From Streptomyces sp. NRRL S-118 (GTDB lineage Bacteria > Actinomycetota > Actinomycetes > Streptomycetales > Streptomycetaceae), in assembly GCF_000716335.1 (NCBI RefSeq), contig NZ_KL591043.1, forward strand, positions 24,863-31,877: a stretch of DNA of 7,015 nt, given 5' to 3'. The notes under the pieces were generated by a model. That model saw only the letters and a program-made list of their open reading frames with translations. It was not told the origin of the DNA and did not search any database. This document shows, in pieces, positions 5,901 through 7,015 of the stretch (positions are counted from its first letter, which is position 1; every line of letters begins with the position of its first letter). The position numbers were made by a program, and so were the translations under genes.

Positions 5901-7015
5901 GCCGGTGCGGTGACGCCCGAAGCGACGGCCGACCTCGTACGGCAGGAGGTCGCCGTCGTCCTCGGGCACGACAGGCCCCATGACATCGACGGGCAGCGCA
6001 CGTTCAAGGCGCTCGGCTTCGACTCCGTCGCCATGGTCGACCTGCGCAACCGGCTGAAGGCGGCGACCGGCGCGGCCCTCACCACCAGCGCCCTCTTCGA
6101 CCACCCGACGCCGTCCGCGACCGCCGCCCACCTGCACCGCCTGCTCACCGGGACCGACGACGCACCGGCCGGACGGCCCGCGCCGCACACCGCCGGCTCC
6201 TCCGACGAGCCGATCGCGATCGTGGCCATGGCGTGCCGCTTCCCCGGCGGGGTGACGTCCCCCGAGCAGCTGTGGGACCTGCTCGTCGACGGGCAGGACG
6301 TGATCGGCGACTTCCCGGACAACCGTGGCTGGGACCTGGAGAACCTGTACGACCCCGACCTGGAGCGGCGCGGCACCAGTTACGTACGGCACGGAGGGTT
6401 CCTCCACGACGCCGACGCGTTCGACCCCGCCTTCTTCGGCATCTCGCCCCGCGAGGCCCTGGCGATGGAACCGCAGCAGCGGGTGCTGCTGGAGACCTCC
6501 TGGGAGGCCGTGGAGCGCGCCGGCATCGACCCGCACGCGCTGCGCGGCAGCCGGACGGGCGTCTTCTTCGGAGCGATGTTCCAGGAGTACGGGCCCCAGC
6601 TCCGGGAGGGCGCCGAGGGCGTCGACGGCCACCGGCTGACCGGCGGCACGATCAGCGTGGCCTCCGGCCGCGTCGCCTACACCCTCGGACTGGAGGGTCC
6701 CGCGGTGACGGTGGACACCGCCTGCTCGTCGTCCCTGGTGGCGCTGCACTGGGCGGTACGGTCGCTGCGGTCCGGCGAGTGCACCATGGCCCTCGCGGGC
6801 GGAGTGACGATCATGCCGACGCCCGGCATGTTCGTGGAGCTCAGCCGCCAGGGCGCGCTGTCCCCGGACGGACGCTGCAAGGCGTTCTCCGCGGCGGCCG
6901 ACGGCACCGGATGGGCCGAGGGCGCCGGCGTCCTGCTGGTGGAACGGCTGTCGGACGCGCTGCGCAACGGCCACCAGGTCCTCGCGGTCATCCGCGGCAG
7001 CGCCGTCAACCAGGA
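2967..7015 (+). CDS. Modular type I polyketide synthase, loading module plus start of module 1 (3' end beyond window)
   Basis: The first 1349 codons of a giant cytosolic multienzyme that starts a polyketide chain. Domains: KSQ (about 18-427), KS-AT linker with Ala/Asp-rich repeats (about 430-490), AT (about 588-888), post-AT motif LPTYPFQ (925-931), ACP (about 986-1060, phosphopantetheine serine S1020 in GFDS), and the beginning of extension KS1 (from 1081, active-site C1253 in DTACSSS). The N-terminus is only 17 residues long, with no coiled-coil docking helix, as expected of the first enzyme of an assembly line. The KSQ glutamine and a methylmalonyl-type AT predict a propionyl starter. No TTA codon was noticed in the frame. 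The window cuts the gene inside KS1 after the GSAVNQ motif, before its HGTGT histidine. Any reductive domains of module 1, and the final product, cannot be seen. The long open frame on the opposite strand is a codon-bias shadow. Confidence 0.97.
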   Translation, partial: MSAADIAGRDDQKTSAQIAVVGYSCRVAGAATPGEFWELLKNGRSGIGEFPETRRAEGAGHPDLPGGYLDAVDRFDADFFEVSPAEAAAMDPQQRLALELSWEAVENSGTSPHALRGTRVGVFLGAINDDYASLLHRRGADAVTRHSLTGSQRSFLANRISYHLGLRGPSAVVDTGQSSSLVAVHLGMQSLLRGECDAVLAGGVNLILSDLTGHSLKRFDALSPDGRCYTFDARANGYARGEGGGFVLLKPLGQALADGDRVLAVIQGSAVNNDGGGDGLTVPDAGAQQAVLLDACRAAGIRPADVQYVELHGTGTKVGDPLEASAVGRAFGTGRSGESPVLVGSVKTNIGHLEAAAGIAGLLKVIACVSHREVVPTLNHERPNPRIPLAELNLAVQRDHRAWPGEDGRLVAGVSAFGLGGTNCHVIVTDAPAGATADADAVPSSAGAPAAVTADAGAAVVTAEADAPVAAEAVTVDADAVPSSGPLPWPVSARDEAALGEQAARLDAHLELHPRTDTASVARTLAAGRARFEHRAVVVGEDDAALRAGLRALAARSGAANVVRGVTSPSRTAAPASTTADGGDPGVVFVFPGQGTQWAGMAAALLETSPVFAARMAQCEAALAPYTDWSLTEVVRDPSGSGLLDRVDVVQPALWAVMVSLAEVWRSVGVRPAAVLGHSQGEIAAAVVAGALSTQDGARVVALRSRAIRQVLSDRGGMTAVAVDARTAGELIAPYDGRLSVAAVNGPSSTVVSGDPQALDDLLAHCADTGVRARKVPVDYASHCAEVEAARDEVLRSLAGIDPVPGTVPFYSAVTGARLTEPRLDGEYWYRNLRETVRFEAGVRAALADGFTRFIEVSAHPVLVAAVEETLEAAGADDHALVVGTLRRGEGGWDRFLLSAGEAWTRGVDVDWTAVLGRGPKAAGLPTYPFQRRRHWLPAATAAETPQDPHAGPQPRPQAGPEPHPERRSGRAAAPAAPAGAVTPEATADLVRQEVAVVLGHDRPHDIDGQRTFKALGFDSVAMVDLRNRLKAATGAALTTSALFDHPTPSATAAHLHRLLTGTDDAPAGRPAPHTAGSSDEPIAIVAMACRFPGGVTSPEQLWDLLVDGQDVIGDFPDNRGWDLENLYDPDLERRGTSYVRHGGFLHDADAFDPAFFGISPREALAMEPQQRVLLETSWEAVERAGIDPHALRGSRTGVFFGAMFQEYGPQLREGAEGVDGHRLTGGTISVASGRVAYTLGLEGPAVTVDTACSSSLVALHWAVRSLRSGECTMALAGGVTIMPTPGMFVELSRQGALSPDGRCKAFSAAADGTGWAEGAGVLLVERLSDALRNGHQVLAVIRGSAVNQ
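3018..4247 (+). other. PKS domain: KSQ loading ketosynthase-like decarboxylase
   Basis: Residues 18-427. The nucleophile motif reads DTGQSSS with Q177 (codon CAG) where condensing KS domains have cysteine. Catalytic histidines are kept: H312 in HGTGT and H352 in KTNIGH. Spacings Q177 to H312 (135) and H312 to H352 (40) equal those of condensing KS domains. KSQ domains decarboxylate malonyl- or methylmalonyl-ACP to create the starter acyl group. More than one base change separates CAG from a cysteine codon, so a sequencing error is unlikely. Most KSQ motifs read TAQSSS; the glycine at 176 is a minor variant. Confidence 0.93.
4272..4421 (+). repeat. In-frame degenerate repeat in the KS-AT linker
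   Basis: Two copies of a sequence encoding (T/V)-(A/V)-D-A-D-A-V-P-S-S begin at residues 436 and 475, exactly 39 codons apart. The segment between them is rich in A-D-A-type tripeptides (codons GCC GAT/GAC GCC). The copies differ almost only at third positions (GAT versus GAC, GTG versus GTA), with one Ala/Val replacement. The encoded segment is an acidic, disordered-looking alanine-rich insertion before [10 protein letters not shown]. It looks like repeat expansion of a tether rather than a catalytic part. Confidence 0.6.
4728..5630 (+). other. PKS domain: loading acyltransferase, predicted methylmalonyl-CoA specific
   Basis: Residues 588-888. Begins [14 protein letters not shown] (588-601). 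The nucleophile is S679 in [10 protein letters not shown], and the catalytic histidine is H783 in YASH (780-783). GHSQG and YASH are the established signatures of methylmalonyl-CoA-selecting ATs, whereas malonyl ATs usually have HAFH. The upstream [19 protein letters not shown] stretch is also of the methylmalonyl type. Transfers methylmalonyl to the ACP at S1020 for decarboxylation by the KSQ. Confidence 0.88.
5922..6146 (+). other. PKS domain: loading acyl carrier protein
   Basis: Residues about 986-1060. The 4'-phosphopantetheine attachment site is S1020 in [15 protein letters not shown], followed by the typical [14 protein letters not shown] helix region. It carries first the methylmalonyl and then the propionyl group before transfer to KS1. 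It is separated from KS1 by a short Pro/Ala linker of about 20 residues. Confidence 0.92.
6207..7015 (+). other. PKS domain: module 1 ketosynthase (partial)
   Basis: Residues 1081 to the window edge, beginning [15 protein letters not shown]. The active-site cysteine is C1253 in [12 protein letters not shown], so this is a true condensing KS, unlike the upstream KSQ. AMEPQQR replaces the common AMDPQQR. The two catalytic histidines lie beyond the window. Confidence 0.93.

Noticed and set aside
3551..5983. 810-codon plus-strand frame inside the PKS
   Set aside because: It is an arginine/proline-rich shifted frame of the PKS; the true frame carries all catalytic motifs.
2961..6974. 1337-codon open frame on the minus strand across the whole PKS gene
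   Set aside because: It is antisense to an unambiguous PKS. Its product is low-complexity G/R/V/A-rich with no recognisable domain, as expected when GC-biased third positions remove stop codons on the opposite strand.

Overview
This is a very GC-rich window with strong G/C bias at third codon positions. It carries a modular type I polyketide synthase (PKS) gene, which points to an actinomycete, most likely Streptomyces or a close relative. Everything here is read from sequence alone. No gene could be tied to a named cluster, so gene symbols are left empty.

Layout. Positions 1-66 hold a short tandem repeat and a GC-rich palindrome downstream of the first gene. Two minus-strand genes follow, at 1092-67 and 2393-1089. 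Both encode luciferase-like (LLM) flavin-dependent monooxygenases of the NtaA/SnaA/DszA type. They overlap by four bases (ATGA), so they are almost certainly one translationally coupled operon, transcribed leftward. A 573-base divergent intergenic region (2394-2966) has no convincing protein gene but several dyad-symmetric elements. From 2967 to the right edge, on the plus strand, lies the 5' part of a large modular PKS gene, cut by the window after 1349 codons.

The PKS N-terminus is a complete loading module followed by the start of the first extension module. The domain order is KSQ, AT, ACP, then KS1 (partial). The loading ketosynthase has glutamine (Q177) in place of the active-site cysteine, while both catalytic histidines are kept at canonical spacing. 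It is therefore a KSQ decarboxylase. The loading acyltransferase carries the GHSQG and YASH signatures of methylmalonyl-CoA-specific ATs. Together these predict a propionyl starter made by decarboxylation of methylmalonyl-ACP, passed to KS1 (active-site C1253). The lack of an N-terminal docking domain fits the first protein of an assembly line.

The flavin monooxygenase pair diverges from the PKS start gene and could act as an oxidative tailoring pair, or could be an unrelated neighbour at the cluster edge. The two proteins are diverged from the family in different ways: the first-translated one lacks a short segment before the central strand, and the second lacks a large C-terminal helical insertion. 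The most useful leads are this asymmetric pair, the predicted propionate starter module, and the TGAC/GTCA dyads upstream of the PKS gene.
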